Counted from the stretch's first letter, positions 1 to 9,320 are shown. The stretch is DNA of 64,000 bases from an uncultured Paracoccaceae bacterium (GCA_937920555.1 CAKZTM010000024.1:1-64000); one strand, 5' to 3'. Notes: generated by a model from the sequence alone, not told the origin. Numbers and translations are program-made.

Positions 1-212
1 GATACGGCAGATAATTCTTTAGAATGAGAGGCTTGCAGGTCATTCATGACCGTTTCGCAGGCGGTGATCCAATCGCCGGGGGCCTGCTCGGACCAACCGT
101 CCATGGGTCGGGAGACATCCAAATCAGCGGTCGTGGACGCAATAATGCGCTGGTTGTCGTCGATGAGAAGAGCCTTCAAGCTCGAGGTGCCCAGATCCAG
201 TCCTAGAAACAT
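1..212 (-). CDS. xylB: Xylulokinase-like sugar kinase, N-terminal fragment (runs off window)
   Basis: Reading the minus strand from the ATG at 212 gives about 70 residues beginning MFLGLDLGTSSLKALLID. This is the phosphate-1 (ATP-binding) motif of the FGGY carbohydrate kinases, and it is followed by a DGWSEQAPGDWI segment typical of xylulokinases. The family phosphorylates D-xylulose or a related ketose in the cytoplasm. Most of the gene lies to the left of the window, so the substrate pocket and the second ATPase half cannot be checked. The call FGGY kinase is secure. Xylulokinase rather than another FGGY sugar kinase is likely but inferred. No downstream gene of the same unit is visible. 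Confidence 0.8.
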   Translation of the reverse strand, partial: MFLGLDLGTSSLKALLIDDNQRIIASTTADLDVSRPMDGWSEQAPGDWITACETVMNDLQASHSKELSAV

Positions 213-308
213 TCCTGCCCTTCCAAATTGCTACCGAATAGGTTTAGCGCCATAAAAATCCGCCTTCCAGCGGAAACCGGAGCGAGGACTAAAAATGTGC
301 GAGGGAAT

Positions 309-385
<77 letters not shown>

Positions 386-506
386 CTGAGCTGCTCTATA
401 GTTGACCGTTGGGACCGTTGCAATGGAAGGATTTTGCTCTTTTTGGGCAATTATCCGCATATGGTGGCCAACTGCTCGTGTCTTCGCGCCCAATTGCCTT
501 AGTATC

Positions 507-2165
507 ATGCCTATGATTACACGCAGGGACTTTCACAAAGGGCTTATGGGGGCAGCCTTGGCGTCTTTGGTAACGCCGCTTGGTGCCGCCACAAACGCCG
601 CAAGCCGGTCGCGGGTCATCTTAAATCGTCTGACCTTTGGTGTTACACCTGCCAGTCTGGCCGAGTTGAACAGCGCGGGGTTGGAGGCGTGGCTAGAAGA
701 TCAACTCACCCGGCCAGCTATTGACGATCCATTGCGAGCGCGCCTCAAAGATGCGCGTCTGTTGATCGAATATGAGGCCGGAGCGACCGCTCAAGGTGCC
801 ACTTGGACCGCCTTGAGTGAGCAACGACCCTATACCTATCTCGACACTGATCCTAAGGACCTGCTGAAATTTCTTGATTTTTCTCAAGGCTTTGCATGGG
901 AGGAGCGCATTCGTCCAACCCGCGAAGTGATCTCGGCTTCGACCATCCGGGCAACCCATGCGACCGCGCAACTGCGCGAGGTGATCACCCAGTTTTGGCA
1001 CGAGCATTTCAGCGTCAATGCGCTCAAGGATGAATATACGGCGATCCATTTCCCAAGATACGACAAGACCATCCGGGATCATGCTTTGGGCAATTTTCGC
1101 GATCTTTTGGAGGCTGTCGCCACCTCGCCTGCGATGCTCAATTATCTCAACAATGATGCGTCTCGGGCCAGCCCGGCTAATGAGAATTACGCCCGTGAGC
1201 TTTTGGAACTGCACACGCTCGGGGCGGGCCATTACCTCAATGATCTTTATGATGACTGGAAGGCGGTGCCCGGTGCTTTGGACGGCGCGGCGCAAGGCTA
1301 TATCGATCAGGATGTCTACGAGGTCGCGCGCGCTTTTACGGGCTGGTCCATCGGGGACGGGCGGTACGTGGAGGATGGCACCTACGCCCCTATGACTGGT
1401 GAGTTTGAGTATATCGAAAGCTGGCACGACCCCTATCAGAAGCGCATTTTGGGGGTGGAGTTCGGTCCCAACGCCGCCAAGATGGAGGATGGCCGGCGTG
1501 TCTTGGATATGCTGGCTGCCCATGCCGGTACAGCTCAATTCATCACAGGAAAACTGTTGGCGCGCCTTGGGGTCGAGACGCCTTCGAAGTCCTATCATGC
1601 TGAGATAGCAGAAGTTTTCCGCGCCACAGTGCAAGCGCCGGATCAGATTGCGCAGGTTGTTCGGGCGATTGTGTTGCATGCAGAATTTGCACAAACCCCG
1701 CCTTCGAAACTCAAGCGTCCGTTTGAGTTTTTGGTCAGTATGTACCGGGCCAGCGGCGCTGAGGTAAGCTCGCCGCGCTATAATGTGCATTGGTGGTTGG
1801 AACGGGCGGGCTGGACCCAGCATAGAGTGCGCCCGCCCACCGGTCATTCGGACCGCTCCGCCGATTGGGCCAATACGCGGACGCTGAAAAGCATGGTTGA
1901 TCTTGCCCTTTTTGCGCATGACGACTGGTTCGACGTGGCGCATCTGGATATGGCCATGGCGGTCGAGGGTGCTGCTACATGGGGCGATATCACAGCACAT
2001 TGGGCCGAGCGCTTTGGCACTGGTGAGGCTGTTGGTCAGGCTGCGTTGGAGGCCATTGGCGCTGATGCCGGTGCGGGCTTGCCCGATGATCCGGATTATG
2101 TGTCTTGGGGCAATTCGACTGCGATCACACTCAGCGCTCTTACACCGGAGTTCATGTTCAGGTGA
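507..2165 (+). CDS. DUF1800 family protein, probable Tat-exported
   Basis: A protein of about 552 residues starting MPMITRRDFHKGLMG. The twin-arginine motif followed by a hydrophobic stretch (residues about 5-28) looks like a Tat signal peptide. Family-typical segments are ITQFWHEHFSV near residue 160, ENYARELLELHTLG near 225-238 and VARAFTGWSI further on. DUF1800 proteins have no firmly established biochemical function. They are nearly always encoded beside a DUF1501 protein, as here, where the stop codon overlaps the next start. An upstream reading frame is open to 402, but it would place a long unlikely leader before the Tat motif. ATG 507 and ATG 513 are both possible starts, and neither has a strong ribosome-binding site. 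Confidence 0.85.
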   Translation: MPMITRRDFHKGLMGAALASLVTPLGAATNAASRSRVILNRLTFGVTPASLAELNSAGLEAWLEDQLTRPAIDDPLRARLKDARLLIEYEAGATAQGATWTALSEQRPYTYLDTDPKDLLKFLDFSQGFAWEERIRPTREVISASTIRATHATAQLREVITQFWHEHFSVNALKDEYTAIHFPRYDKTIRDHALGNFRDLLEAVATSPAMLNYLNNDASRASPANENYARELLELHTLGAGHYLNDLYDDWKAVPGALDGAAQGYIDQDVYEVARAFTGWSIGDGRYVEDGTYAPMTGEFEYIESWHDPYQKRILGVEFGPNAAKMEDGRRVLDMLAAHAGTAQFITGKLLARLGVETPSKSYHAEIAEVFRATVQAPDQIAQVVRAIVLHAEFAQTPPSKLKRPFEFLVSMYRASGAEVSSPRYNVHWWLERAGWTQHRVRPPTGHSDRSADWANTRTLKSMVDLALFAHDDWFDVAHLDMAMAVEGAATWGDITAHWAERFGTGEAVGQAALEAIGADAGAGLPDDPDYVSWGNSTAITLSALTPEFMFR

Positions 2166-3298
2166 CCAATCCCATTCTCATTGTGGTGTTTTTGCGCGGT
2201 GGTGCCGACGGGTTGAGCCTGATTAGTCCTACGGCGGATCTGGATTATATTGCAGCGCGCCCTGAGGCGCTTCGGGTGGTCCGCAAAGGTGACGCAGCGG
2301 GACATCTTTTGTCAGATCAGGCCGCCGACGTGGATTTCCGTTTTCATCCCCGAGCGCGCGCATTGGCGGAGTTGTTCGAGGCCAAAGAGCTTGCTGTGGT
2401 CCATGCCTCTGGCCTGACAGATGGCACACGCAGCCATTTTGATGCGGAAGCGAAGATGGAGCGGGCGGCCCTTGGTGGTAATGCAGGTGGCTGGTTAGGC
2501 CGTTGGATTGACCTGGAGCAACCGCAGGGCATATTGCCGATTCTGGCCACCGGTTCGGGCGCGCCTGACAGTTTGAGCGGGGCAAAGGATGTCGCCGTTG
2601 CCCAAGAGCTTGAGGATTTGATTATTGCGCAGGGCCACGGTCTTGCGCCCGTCTTGCGTCGCCGCTTGGCCGAAGGGTTTGGGGCCCATCCGCTCATCGG
2701 TGCCCCCATTGCCAAACTTATAGAGCTTTCGTCCTCCTTGGAGGCTCATATCGTTGATAAAGAGACGGGCGATGTGGCCGATTACGCTCCGGCGACTGAC
2801 TATCCACAAAACGATCTGTCGCGGTCCTTTATGACTGTGGCGCGCGCCATCAAGCTCGATCTTGGCATCCGGGTGGCCACTGTCGATTTTGGGGGATGGG
2901 ACACGCATATCAATCAAGAAAAGGACTTTCCCAGGCTTGTGGATGCGCTAAGCACGTCGCTGATGGCGTTTTGGCGTGATCTTGGGACCCATCAAGATCG
3001 TACCACCATCGTGATTATGAGCGAGTTTGGCCGGCGCTTGCGCTCCAACACTGCCGGTGGCACCGATCACGGCTTTGGCAACGCCATGATGGTTGCGGGC
3101 GCGGGCGTCAAAGGGGGGCGGATGCTGGGCGAATGGCCTGGATTGGCCAATGACGCTTTGGATGCGGGCGCCGATCTGAACATCACGACCGACTACCGGC
3201 ACGTGTTGGCGGAGGTTCTTGGTGCGCGTATGGGCGCAAGCGACCTTTCGACCATCTTCCCCGGCTTTACGCCCCTGCCTATGGGGCTTTTTAGTTAA
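2162..3298 (+). CDS. DUF1501 family protein
   Basis: A protein of about 378 residues read from a GTG at 2162, whose GTGA overlaps the TGA of the DUF1800 gene, so the two are translationally coupled. It opens with PILIVVFLRGGADGLSL and contains GGWDTH (about residue 244), MSEFGRR (about 285) and GGTDHGFGNAMMVAGAGVKGG (about 299). These are the hallmarks of DUF1501 proteins, which share a fold with alkaline-phosphatase/sulfatase-type metalloenzymes. The ATG at 2105 lies inside the DUF1800 gene and would add a non-family leader, so I prefer GTG. No signal peptide is visible. Family members often carry a Tat signal, so this protein may stay cytoplasmic or be carried by its partner. Catalytic activity and substrate are unknown. 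Confidence 0.87.
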   Translation: MTNPILIVVFLRGGADGLSLISPTADLDYIAARPEALRVVRKGDAAGHLLSDQAADVDFRFHPRARALAELFEAKELAVVHASGLTDGTRSHFDAEAKMERAALGGNAGGWLGRWIDLEQPQGILPILATGSGAPDSLSGAKDVAVAQELEDLIIAQGHGLAPVLRRRLAEGFGAHPLIGAPIAKLIELSSSLEAHIVDKETGDVADYAPATDYPQNDLSRSFMTVARAIKLDLGIRVATVDFGGWDTHINQEKDFPRLVDALSTSLMAFWRDLGTHQDRTTIVIMSEFGRRLRSNTAGGTDHGFGNAMMVAGAGVKGGRMLGEWPGLANDALDAGADLNITTDYRHVLAEVLGARMGASDLSTIFPGFTPLPMGLFS

Positions 3299-3358
3299 AG
3301 CCCCTTGAAGCGCCTGCCAATCCCGCACAATAGTCTTCCTAAACTGGGAGGAAACCGC

Positions 3359-5146
3359 ATGGCAGATCACGATACTCGGGCAAATCGCAAATGGCGCTCA
3401 CAAGAGTGGTTCGACAACCCCAACAATCCGGGCATGACAGCGCTTTATACCGAGCGTTATCAAAACAGTACCTTCACGCGCGGGGAGTTGCAGGCGGAGC
3501 GGCCGGTGATCGGAATTGCGCAAACCGGCTCTGATTTGGCGCCGTGCAACAAAATCCACATGTTTCTGGTCGACCGGGTCAAGGCGGGTATTCGCGATGC
3601 AGGCGGGGTGCCCATGGAGTTTCCGGTTCATCCCATTCAAGAAACCGGTAAACGTCCCACTGCGGCCCTTGATCGGAACCTGCAATATTTGAGCCTTGTG
3701 GAAGTTTTGCACGGCTATCCTATCGACGCGGTTGTTCTAACAACCGGCTGCGACAAAACCACACCTGCGATGCTGATGGGGGCGGCGACGGTCGATCTTC
3801 CGGCTATAGCGCTCAATGGTGGGCCAATGTTGGACGGTCATTGGAAAGGCAAGCTTGCTGGATCAGGTACGATTGTTTGGGAAAGCCGTCGTTTGTTGGC
3901 GGAAGGGGTGATTGATTACGAGGAGTTCATGAACCGGGTTTGCGCCTCTGCGCCCTCGCTGGGGCATTGCAATACGATGGGGACTGCCTCCACGATGAAT
4001 GCGCTGGCTGAGGCACTTGGCATGATGTTGACAGGTTCTGCGGCCATTCCAGCTCCGTTTCGAGAGCGGATGGAGATGGCCTATAAAACCGGTAAACGGG
4101 CCGTCGAGTTGGCGTATGAGGACCTCAAGCCGTCTGATATTCTGACCCGCGATGCGTTTTTAAACGCGATTGCGGTTAATACGGCCATTGGCGGGTCCAC
4201 CAACGCGCCGCCTCATCTGCAAGCGATTGCGCGCCATATGGGCACGAAACTGGAGTTGCAGGATTGGCAGGATCACGGGTTTGAGAAACCGCTTTTGGTG
4301 AATATGCAACCCGCAGGCGAATATCTAGGCGAGAGTTTCCAACATGCCGGCGGCGTGCCTGCGGTTATGGGGGAGCTGAACAAGGCCGGTATGATCATTG
4401 GTGGTGCGATGACGGTGACCGGCAAGACCATGGCCGAGAACCTCAAGGACCGTGAAAGCTACAACCATGATGTCATTAAAACGGCGCAAGATCCGATGCG
4501 CGAAGACGCCGGGTTTGTTGTGGTGTCTGGTAATCTTTTCGACAGTGCGATCATGAAAACAAGTGTGATTAGCCCGGATTTTCAAAAGCGATTTTTGAGC
4601 CGTAAGGGCTCGGAGAATATTATGGACGCCCGCGCGGTTGTGTTTGAAGGGCCGGAAGATTACCACGCCCGCTTGAACGATCCGGATTTAGAGATTGATG
4701 AGAATACAATCTTGTTCGTGCGCGGGGTCGGCTGTGTCGGATATCCGGGCTCTGCCGAGGTGGTGAATATGCAGCCGCCTGACCATGTGATCAAAGCGGG
4801 CATCAACCACCTTCCGACCGTTGGTGATGGGCGTCAATCGGGTACGTCCGAAAGCCCGTCGATCTTGAATGCCTCACCTGAGGCAGTTGTGGGCGGTGGC
4901 CTTGCGCTGCTGCAAACCGGTGATCCGGTGCGGCTGGACCTCAATAATGGCACCCTGAACTGCACCATTCCAGAGGCGGAATGGGAGGCACGGCGGTCGG
5001 CATGGACGCCGCCTGAGATCGTGTCGCAAACACCGTGGCAGGCCATCTACAGGGCCAATGTGGGCCAACTGGCTGAGGGCGGATGTTTGGAGCTGGCGGT
5101 CGAGTTTCAGCGGGTGGCCAGGGTCTTGCCGCGCGACAACCACTAG
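3359..5146 (+). CDS. IlvD/Edd family sugar-acid dehydratase (arabonate/xylonate type)
   Basis: A 595-residue protein with a clear ribosome-binding site (GGGAGG ending 7 bases before the ATG). It has the family's Fe-S ligands and core motifs: GCDKTTPAML near residue 130, LGHCNTMGTASTM near 200, AIGGSTNAPPHLQAIA near 276 and DGRQSGTSES near 489. The N-terminal NRKWRSQEWFDNPNNPGMTALY and the length of about 595 fit the aldonate-dehydratase branch (L-arabinonate or D-xylonate to the 2-keto-3-deoxy acid) better than dihydroxy-acid dehydratase (ilvD, about 560-615 with different termini). The xylulokinase-like gene at the window edge hints at pentose metabolism, but the two genes are not in one operon. 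Substrate is an inference. Confidence 0.85.
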   Translation: MADHDTRANRKWRSQEWFDNPNNPGMTALYTERYQNSTFTRGELQAERPVIGIAQTGSDLAPCNKIHMFLVDRVKAGIRDAGGVPMEFPVHPIQETGKRPTAALDRNLQYLSLVEVLHGYPIDAVVLTTGCDKTTPAMLMGAATVDLPAIALNGGPMLDGHWKGKLAGSGTIVWESRRLLAEGVIDYEEFMNRVCASAPSLGHCNTMGTASTMNALAEALGMMLTGSAAIPAPFRERMEMAYKTGKRAVELAYEDLKPSDILTRDAFLNAIAVNTAIGGSTNAPPHLQAIARHMGTKLELQDWQDHGFEKPLLVNMQPAGEYLGESFQHAGGVPAVMGELNKAGMIIGGAMTVTGKTMAENLKDRESYNHDVIKTAQDPMREDAGFVVVSGNLFDSAIMKTSVISPDFQKRFLSRKGSENIMDARAVVFEGPEDYHARLNDPDLEIDENTILFVRGVGCVGYPGSAEVVNMQPPDHVIKAGINHLPTVGDGRQSGTSESPSILNASPEAVVGGGLALLQTGDPVRLDLNNGTLNCTIPEAEWEARRSAWTPPEIVSQTPWQAIYRANVGQLAEGGCLELAVEFQRVARVLPRDNH

Positions 5147-5206
5147 GTTTTTGGTCTCGCCAACGTCGTTGGTGCGGGGTGGCTAACGCGCCTGGGTCAA
5201 AGGTTA

Positions 5207-5236
5207 ACTACTGTGCTACTCTGCTAGCACAGTAGT
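5207..5236. repeat. Intergenic hairpin element, copy A
   Basis: Perfect 12-bp inverted arms, ACTACTGTGCTA and TAGCACAGTAGT, separated by a 6-nt loop (CTCTGC). It lies between two converging genes and has no T-tract on either side, so it is not a classical intrinsic terminator. The arms match those of a second element at 33015-33044 except for one base pair, and that change is compensated. Confidence 0.75.
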
Positions 5237-5316
5237 ATCTGTGACGGTTTGATTTTATGCTCTATATCAGTCGGTTATATGGTGGAGTGAAGGTCACAAA
5301 ATTGGATGTTGGACCC

Positions 5317-5778
5317 TTAGACCGGCAATGCCGTTGTCGCTTTGATCTCTTCCATAGACATAGTTGATGTGACCTCGAAGATCGAAACTTCGGAAATCAG
5401 TGCCTGATAAAACGCGTCATAGGCACGCGCGTCGGCGACACGAATCTTCAACACATAATCGACTTCCCCGGCGAGCCTGTGGGCCTCCATCACCTCGGGG
5501 CGGGACTTTACTGCACTCAAGAATTTCTCCTGCCAGTCTTTTTCATGAGCGGATGTTTTCACAAACACAAAAAAGCAGGTGGACAGGCCAACCTTGTCGG
5601 GGTCCAACACAGCCACCGTGTTTTTGATGACGCCCGCGTCGCGCAGCTTTCGAATGCGGTTCCAAACCGGTGTTTTTGACGCGCCAACTTTTTTCGCCAA
5701 AGCCTCCAAAGGTTGGTTCGCGTCTATCTGAAGTTCCCTCATAATGTTGAGGTCTATCGCGTCAATTTTGTCAGCCAT
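5317..5778 (-). CDS. Lrp/AsnC family transcriptional regulator
   Basis: A 153-residue protein beginning MADKIDAIDLNIMRELQ. GGAG sits 8-9 bases before this ATG, which lies well inside a longer open frame. An N-terminal AsnC-type winged helix (residues about 5-60, with LEALAKKVGASKTPVWNRIRKL as the recognition helix region) is followed by an RAM/ligand-binding domain (about 70-145, with AGEVDYVLKIRV). This is the standard size and layout of amino-acid-responsive Lrp-type regulators that bind DNA as octamers or larger. No amino-acid transport or catabolic gene is adjacent, so the target is unknown. It converges on the dehydratase gene and diverges from the transferase-like gene at 5917, which it could regulate. 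Confidence 0.9.
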   Translation of the reverse strand: MADKIDAIDLNIMRELQIDANQPLEALAKKVGASKTPVWNRIRKLRDAGVIKNTVAVLDPDKVGLSTCFFVFVKTSAHEKDWQEKFLSAVKSRPEVMEAHRLAGEVDYVLKIRVADARAYDAFYQALISEVSIFEVTSTMSMEEIKATTALPV

Positions 5779-5916
5779 AAGGTTCTCCGAATTTGGGTGA
5801 CTAAAGCAAGTTTCGGGAAAATATTCCAGTGCAGTGGCGCCATTCGCCAGATATTCCTGAAAACCTATCGCCCGGATGATTGTCTCGGGAGGATTTTCCA
5901 ACTAGTTTTACGGGTA

Positions 5917-6891
5917 ATGGTCCAAGATTTTACCCTTTTTGCCATCGTTCAAAACGGCCGTTTGGCTTATGAGGCGCTGTTGCTGGCGGCAAGCGTTGCC
6001 CGGTCAAGTCCCGACACAACGTTGACTTTGCTGGAGCCGCAGCCGGGGCCATTATGGCCGCAAAACCCTACATTGCATGATGACCTGCGCAATGTGTTGC
6101 TTGAGCTTGGCGCGGAGATCGTGCCGTTTGAAAACTCAGTTTTTGGGGCGCGCTACCCTCATGGCAACAAGATCGAGGCGCTGAAACTTCTGCCCAGAGG
6201 CAAGCCTTTTTTATTTTTGGATACGGACACGCTGGTGACCGGCGCGCTCAATTCGGTCCCGTTTGATTTTGACCGACCGACGGCATCGCTGCGTCGGGAA
6301 AATACATGGCCGAAAGTCTTGCCGAACGGGCCTTCGCTTCATCAGATTTGGGCCGCTTTATACGATCATTTCGGCATCGACTTTGCCGCCTCGCAAGATC
6401 AAAGCCGCGACTTTGGGGATTGGCAGCGCTACCTCTATTTTAACGCAGGTTTCTTTTTTGGGCGCTGTCCGAACGCGTTCGGGGATACATTTTTGCACTT
6501 TGCGCGGGAGATCGAAGATTATCCGCCGGAAGAGCTGGCGGGGCAAAAGCTGGACCCGTGGCTTGATCAAATCGCACTACCGCTGGTGATCCAAAAAATG
6601 GGTGGTGGACGAGACACGCTTCCGCCGGGTCTGATGGACGGGGAGGTGACCTGTCATTACCGGACCCTGCCATTGCTTTATGCCCGCGAATCTGCGGATA
6701 ACATTGCGTTTTTGGAAGATATTGCGGGCCAAAATCGGCTGAAAAAACATCTCAAAGCCTATGATCCTGCCCGAGAAATGATCTACCGGGGCAAAGGCCG
6801 GGAGGTTTCGAAACTGTTTAGAGACGGCCTGCCCGAGAATGAGCAGGCGATCCGAAAACGCCTTAAAGCGGCGGGGCATTGGATGCGGTGA
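5917..6891 (+). CDS. Putative nucleotide-sugar-dependent transferase (DXD-containing)
   Basis: A protein of about 324 residues starting MVQDFTLFAIVQNGRLAYEALLLAAS. The N-terminal beta-alpha pattern, the conserved basic NKIEALKLL and the segment FLFLDTDTLVTG at about residue 97 (a D-x-D metal/nucleotide-sugar motif) resemble GT-A fold glycosyltransferases such as GT8. A further YLYFNAGFFFGRCP stretch fits the acceptor side of that fold. No signal peptide or membrane helix is seen. The frame is open upstream to 5713, but ATG 5917 starts a family-like sequence. A GGGAGG is present, though about 24 bases upstream, so the start is not certain. The natural substrate is unknown. Confidence 0.6.
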   Translation: MVQDFTLFAIVQNGRLAYEALLLAASVARSSPDTTLTLLEPQPGPLWPQNPTLHDDLRNVLLELGAEIVPFENSVFGARYPHGNKIEALKLLPRGKPFLFLDTDTLVTGALNSVPFDFDRPTASLRRENTWPKVLPNGPSLHQIWAALYDHFGIDFAASQDQSRDFGDWQRYLYFNAGFFFGRCPNAFGDTFLHFAREIEDYPPEELAGQKLDPWLDQIALPLVIQKMGGGRDTLPPGLMDGEVTCHYRTLPLLYARESADNIAFLEDIAGQNRLKKHLKAYDPAREMIYRGKGREVSKLFRDGLPENEQAIRKRLKAAGHWMR

Positions 6892-6897
6892 GCGTCG

Positions 6898-7209
6898 CTA
6901 ACGGTTCGCTTTTTCTTCCACCCCTGAAAGGCCTTCGCGTCGTTCCAGCTCGGCCAGTACATCATGCCATGCGATGCCAGATGCCGCGAGCATGACGTGC
7001 AAGTGATAGAGCACATCGGCGGCCTCACGGGTGAGCGCCTCTTTGTCTTCGCGAACCGCCTCGATGATGGCCTCTACCGCTTCTTCGCCAAATTTTTCGG
7101 CACATTTGGCGCCACCTTTGGACAACAATCCTGCCGTGTGGGACGTGGCTGGGTCCGCGCCCCGGCGCGCATCTATTGTGGCTGCCAACCGTGTCAAAAC
7201 ATCACTCAT
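6898..7209 (-). CDS. hisE: Phosphoribosyl-ATP pyrophosphatase
   Basis: A 103-residue protein that hydrolyses phosphoribosyl-ATP to phosphoribosyl-AMP, the second step of histidine synthesis. The alpha-helical MazG-like signature [13 protein letters not shown] followed by [13 protein letters not shown] supplies the metal-binding acidic residues. Its ATG overlaps the hisF stop by 4 bp, so it is the last gene of the minus-strand his unit. It is a stand-alone HisE with no fused HisI domain, as is usual in Rhodobacterales. No hisI is in the window. Confidence 0.95.
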   Translation of the reverse strand: MSDVLTRLAATIDARRGADPATSHTAGLLSKGGAKCAEKFGEEAVEAIIEAVREDKEALTREAADVLYHLHVMLAASGIAWHDVLAELERREGLSGVEEKANR

Positions 7210-7970
7210 GCCGCGTTCCTCACCGCTATGCCCGCTTGCGCCATATGCGCTTTTGCCTCGGCGATTGTATAGGTGCCAAAATGGAAAATGGATGCCGCCA
7301 AAACGGCGGAGGCGTGCCCCTGCGTGACCCCTTCAACCAAGTGGTCCAAATTTCCAACACCACCTGAGGCGATAACGGGCACGCTTACCGCGTCGGATAT
7401 CGCGCGGGTCAAAGGCAAGTTATAGCCGGCCTTTGTACCATCGCGGTCCATGGAGGTCAGGAGTATTTCGCCCGCACCCTTGGAGACCATAAGTTTGGCA
7501 AAATCGACCGCATTTATGCCGGTCTCCCTTGTGCCGCCATGGGTGAAAATCTCCCAATTGCCGTCGCTTACGGTTTTTGCGTCAATCGCCACAACGATGC
7601 ACTGATTGCCAAATTTGTTTGCGGCCTCCGACACGATGTCAGGATTTGCAACAGCGGCGGAGTTGAAGCTGACCTTATCGGCGCCTGCCAATAGAAGGCT
7701 GCGTACATCATCTGCGCCCCGGACACCGCCCCCGATTGTCAGCGGCATGAAGCACTGCTCGGCTGTGCGTCTGGCCGCGTCATAAAGCGTGCCCCGGTTT
7801 TCCAACGTCGCGGCGATGTCGAGAAAGCATAGCTCGTCCGCCCCCGCCGCATCATAGGCTTTGGCGCTCTCAACAGGATCGCCCGCGTCTATAAGATCGA
7901 CGAAATTGACGCCCTTGACCACGCGGCCGTCTTTAACATCCAGGCAGGGAATGATCCGGGTTTTCAGCAT
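7206..7970 (-). CDS. hisF: Imidazole glycerol phosphate synthase, cyclase subunit
   Basis: A 254-residue (beta/alpha)8 barrel that works with HisH to convert PRFAR plus glutamine-derived ammonia to IGP and [18 protein letters not shown] at the N-terminus carries the first catalytic Asp, and VVAIDAK near residue 130 carries the second. The phosphate-binding loops [10 protein letters not shown] and [11 protein letters not shown] are intact, and the length is normal. It overlaps hisE by 4 bp and follows hisA after a 93-bp gap in which I see no gene. Confidence 0.96.
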   Translation of the reverse strand: MLKTRIIPCLDVKDGRVVKGVNFVDLIDAGDPVESAKAYDAAGADELCFLDIAATLENRGTLYDAARRTAEQCFMPLTIGGGVRGADDVRSLLLAGADKVSFNSAAVANPDIVSEAANKFGNQCIVVAIDAKTVSDGNWEIFTHGGTRETGINAVDFAKLMVSKGAGEILLTSMDRDGTKAGYNLPLTRAISDAVSVPVIASGGVGNLDHLVEGVTQGHASAVLAASIFHFGTYTIAEAKAHMAQAGIAVRNAA

Positions 7971-8063
7971 ATCAAACTTGTCTCCTTGAGACCTATTGCC
8001 CTTGGCCTGTACCTGATTTCAAGTCGAAATCCTGCATTGCGGGCCAGTAGGCTTCTTGCGCTC

Positions 8064-8786
8064 TCAGGTCGCGAGAAGTGCGACCGCCGCTGCCAGATCG
8101 ATTTCACCATCATAAAGGGCACGACCTGAAATGGCACCGTCAAGCGGAGCGCCGCAATCTTTGAGCGCTTTGAGATCAGCGAGCGAGGACACCCCACCAG
8201 AGGCGATAACGGGTATAGAGACCGCATGGGCCAAGGCCGCTGTCGCCTCTACATTCGGTCCCTGCATGGCGCCATCTCTGTTAATATCGGTGTAAATGAT
8301 GGCCGCCACGCCTGCATCTTCGAATTTTTGCGCGAGCTCTGTGGCGTTGATTTCGGTCGCTTCGGCCCAGCCGTCGGTTGCGACCATTCCGTCGCGTGCG
8401 TCAATGCCGACCGCAACTTGATCTGGAAAACTGCGTGCTGCCTCTTTCACAAACTCGGGGTCTTTAACGGCCGCGGTTCCCAAAATCACCCGGCGCAGGC
8501 CTTTGGTTAACCACATCTCAACGGTGGCCATATCGCGAATGCCACCGCCGAGCTGCACCGGGATTGCGATACCTGCAAGAATTTCCGATACGGCGTCACC
8601 ATTGACGGGTGTGCCCGCGAAAGCGCCGTTAAGATCGACGACATGTAGCCACTGTGCACCGGCACTCTCGAAGCTGAGTGCCTGCGCCATTGGGTTGTTG
8701 TTGAAGACCGTCGCCTCTGACATCTCACCTTTATAGAGCCTGACGCAGTCTCCGTCTTTTAGGTCAATGGCGGGGTAAAGTTTCAT
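8064..8786 (-). CDS. hisA: ProFAR isomerase
   Basis: A 240-residue (beta/alpha)8 isomerase, paralogous to hisF, that converts ProFAR to PRFAR. The start [20 protein letters not shown] has AAGGA about 7 bases upstream, so the longer open frame to 8816 is not used. The catalytic Asp lies in the N-terminal AIDLKDG, and the second acid in the IYTDINRDG loop. The gene lies immediately beyond the oppositely oriented DUF2147 gene that separates it from hisH, so hisA-hisF-hisE probably need a promoter of their own in 8787-8933 or read-through from hisB-hisH. Confidence 0.95.
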   Translation of the reverse strand: MKLYPAIDLKDGDCVRLYKGEMSEATVFNNNPMAQALSFESAGAQWLHVVDLNGAFAGTPVNGDAVSEILAGIAIPVQLGGGIRDMATVEMWLTKGLRRVILGTAAVKDPEFVKEAARSFPDQVAVGIDARDGMVATDGWAEATEINATELAQKFEDAGVAAIIYTDINRDGAMQGPNVEATAALAHAVSIPVIASGGVSSLADLKALKDCGAPLDGAISGRALYDGEIDLAAAVALLAT

Positions 8787-8933
8787 CGGATCATCCTTGT
8801 GGCGTCTACACGGCACCTGTTAGCGCCCCCAAAGCATCTTGCAAAGTCCTTAAAAGCCCGCGTTCGTCGTCACGTCATGCTTGACGGGGCGGGGGCGAAA
8901 ATGCCCAAATCTGAAAAAAACAGGAGGAAGCCC

Positions 8934-9320
8934 ATGAGACCCCAACTCACAATCGCTTTTCTAGCCATGGCTGGTGCTGCGGGCGCGCAGGATATTTCGG
9001 GTATTTGGCAGACGGAGCCCGGTGACACTGGCGGCTTTTTACACGTGGCCGTAGAGCCTTGTGGCGATCAAATTTGCGGAACCATCAATCGCGCCTTCAA
9101 CAAAGATTTGTCCGTGATCGAAGATTATGTCCATGCCGGAAAGCCAATTATTTGGGACATGAATGCGGATGGGGCAGAACGCTGGTCGGGCGGAAAAATC
9201 TGGGCCCCGGACCGGGACAAGACCTACAACTCAAAAATGGAGTTGAAGGGGGATCTGCTGACCGTTTCGGGCTGCGTTTTGGTTATCTGTCGCAGCCAAA
9301 CATGGCGCAAAGTCCAGTAA
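8934..9320 (+). CDS. DUF2147 family secreted protein
   Basis: A 128-residue protein with a strong AGGAGGAAG ribosome-binding site. It has a short signal peptide (MRPQLTIAFLAMAGAAGAQ, cleavage about residue 19), then DISGIWQTEPGDTGGFLHV and a lipocalin-like beta-rich domain with CGDQICGTI and TVSGCVLVICRSQTWRKV. DUF2147 members are small periplasmic or exported proteins with no settled function. It is transcribed against the his genes, and its stop abuts the hisH stop with no gap (9320/9321). Interruption of a his cluster by an antisense secreted-protein gene is unusual. Confidence 0.85.
   Translation: MRPQLTIAFLAMAGAAGAQDISGIWQTEPGDTGGFLHVAVEPCGDQICGTINRAFNKDLSVIEDYVHAGKPIIWDMNADGAERWSGGKIWAPDRDKTYNSKMELKGDLLTVSGCVLVICRSQTWRKVQ

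Noticed and set aside
693-2000. 435-codon open frame on the minus strand inside the DUF1800 gene
   Set aside because: It is fully antisense to a well-supported gene, has no recognisable domain and reads as low-quality Arg/His/Pro-rich sequence, a by-product of high-GC third positions in the real frame.
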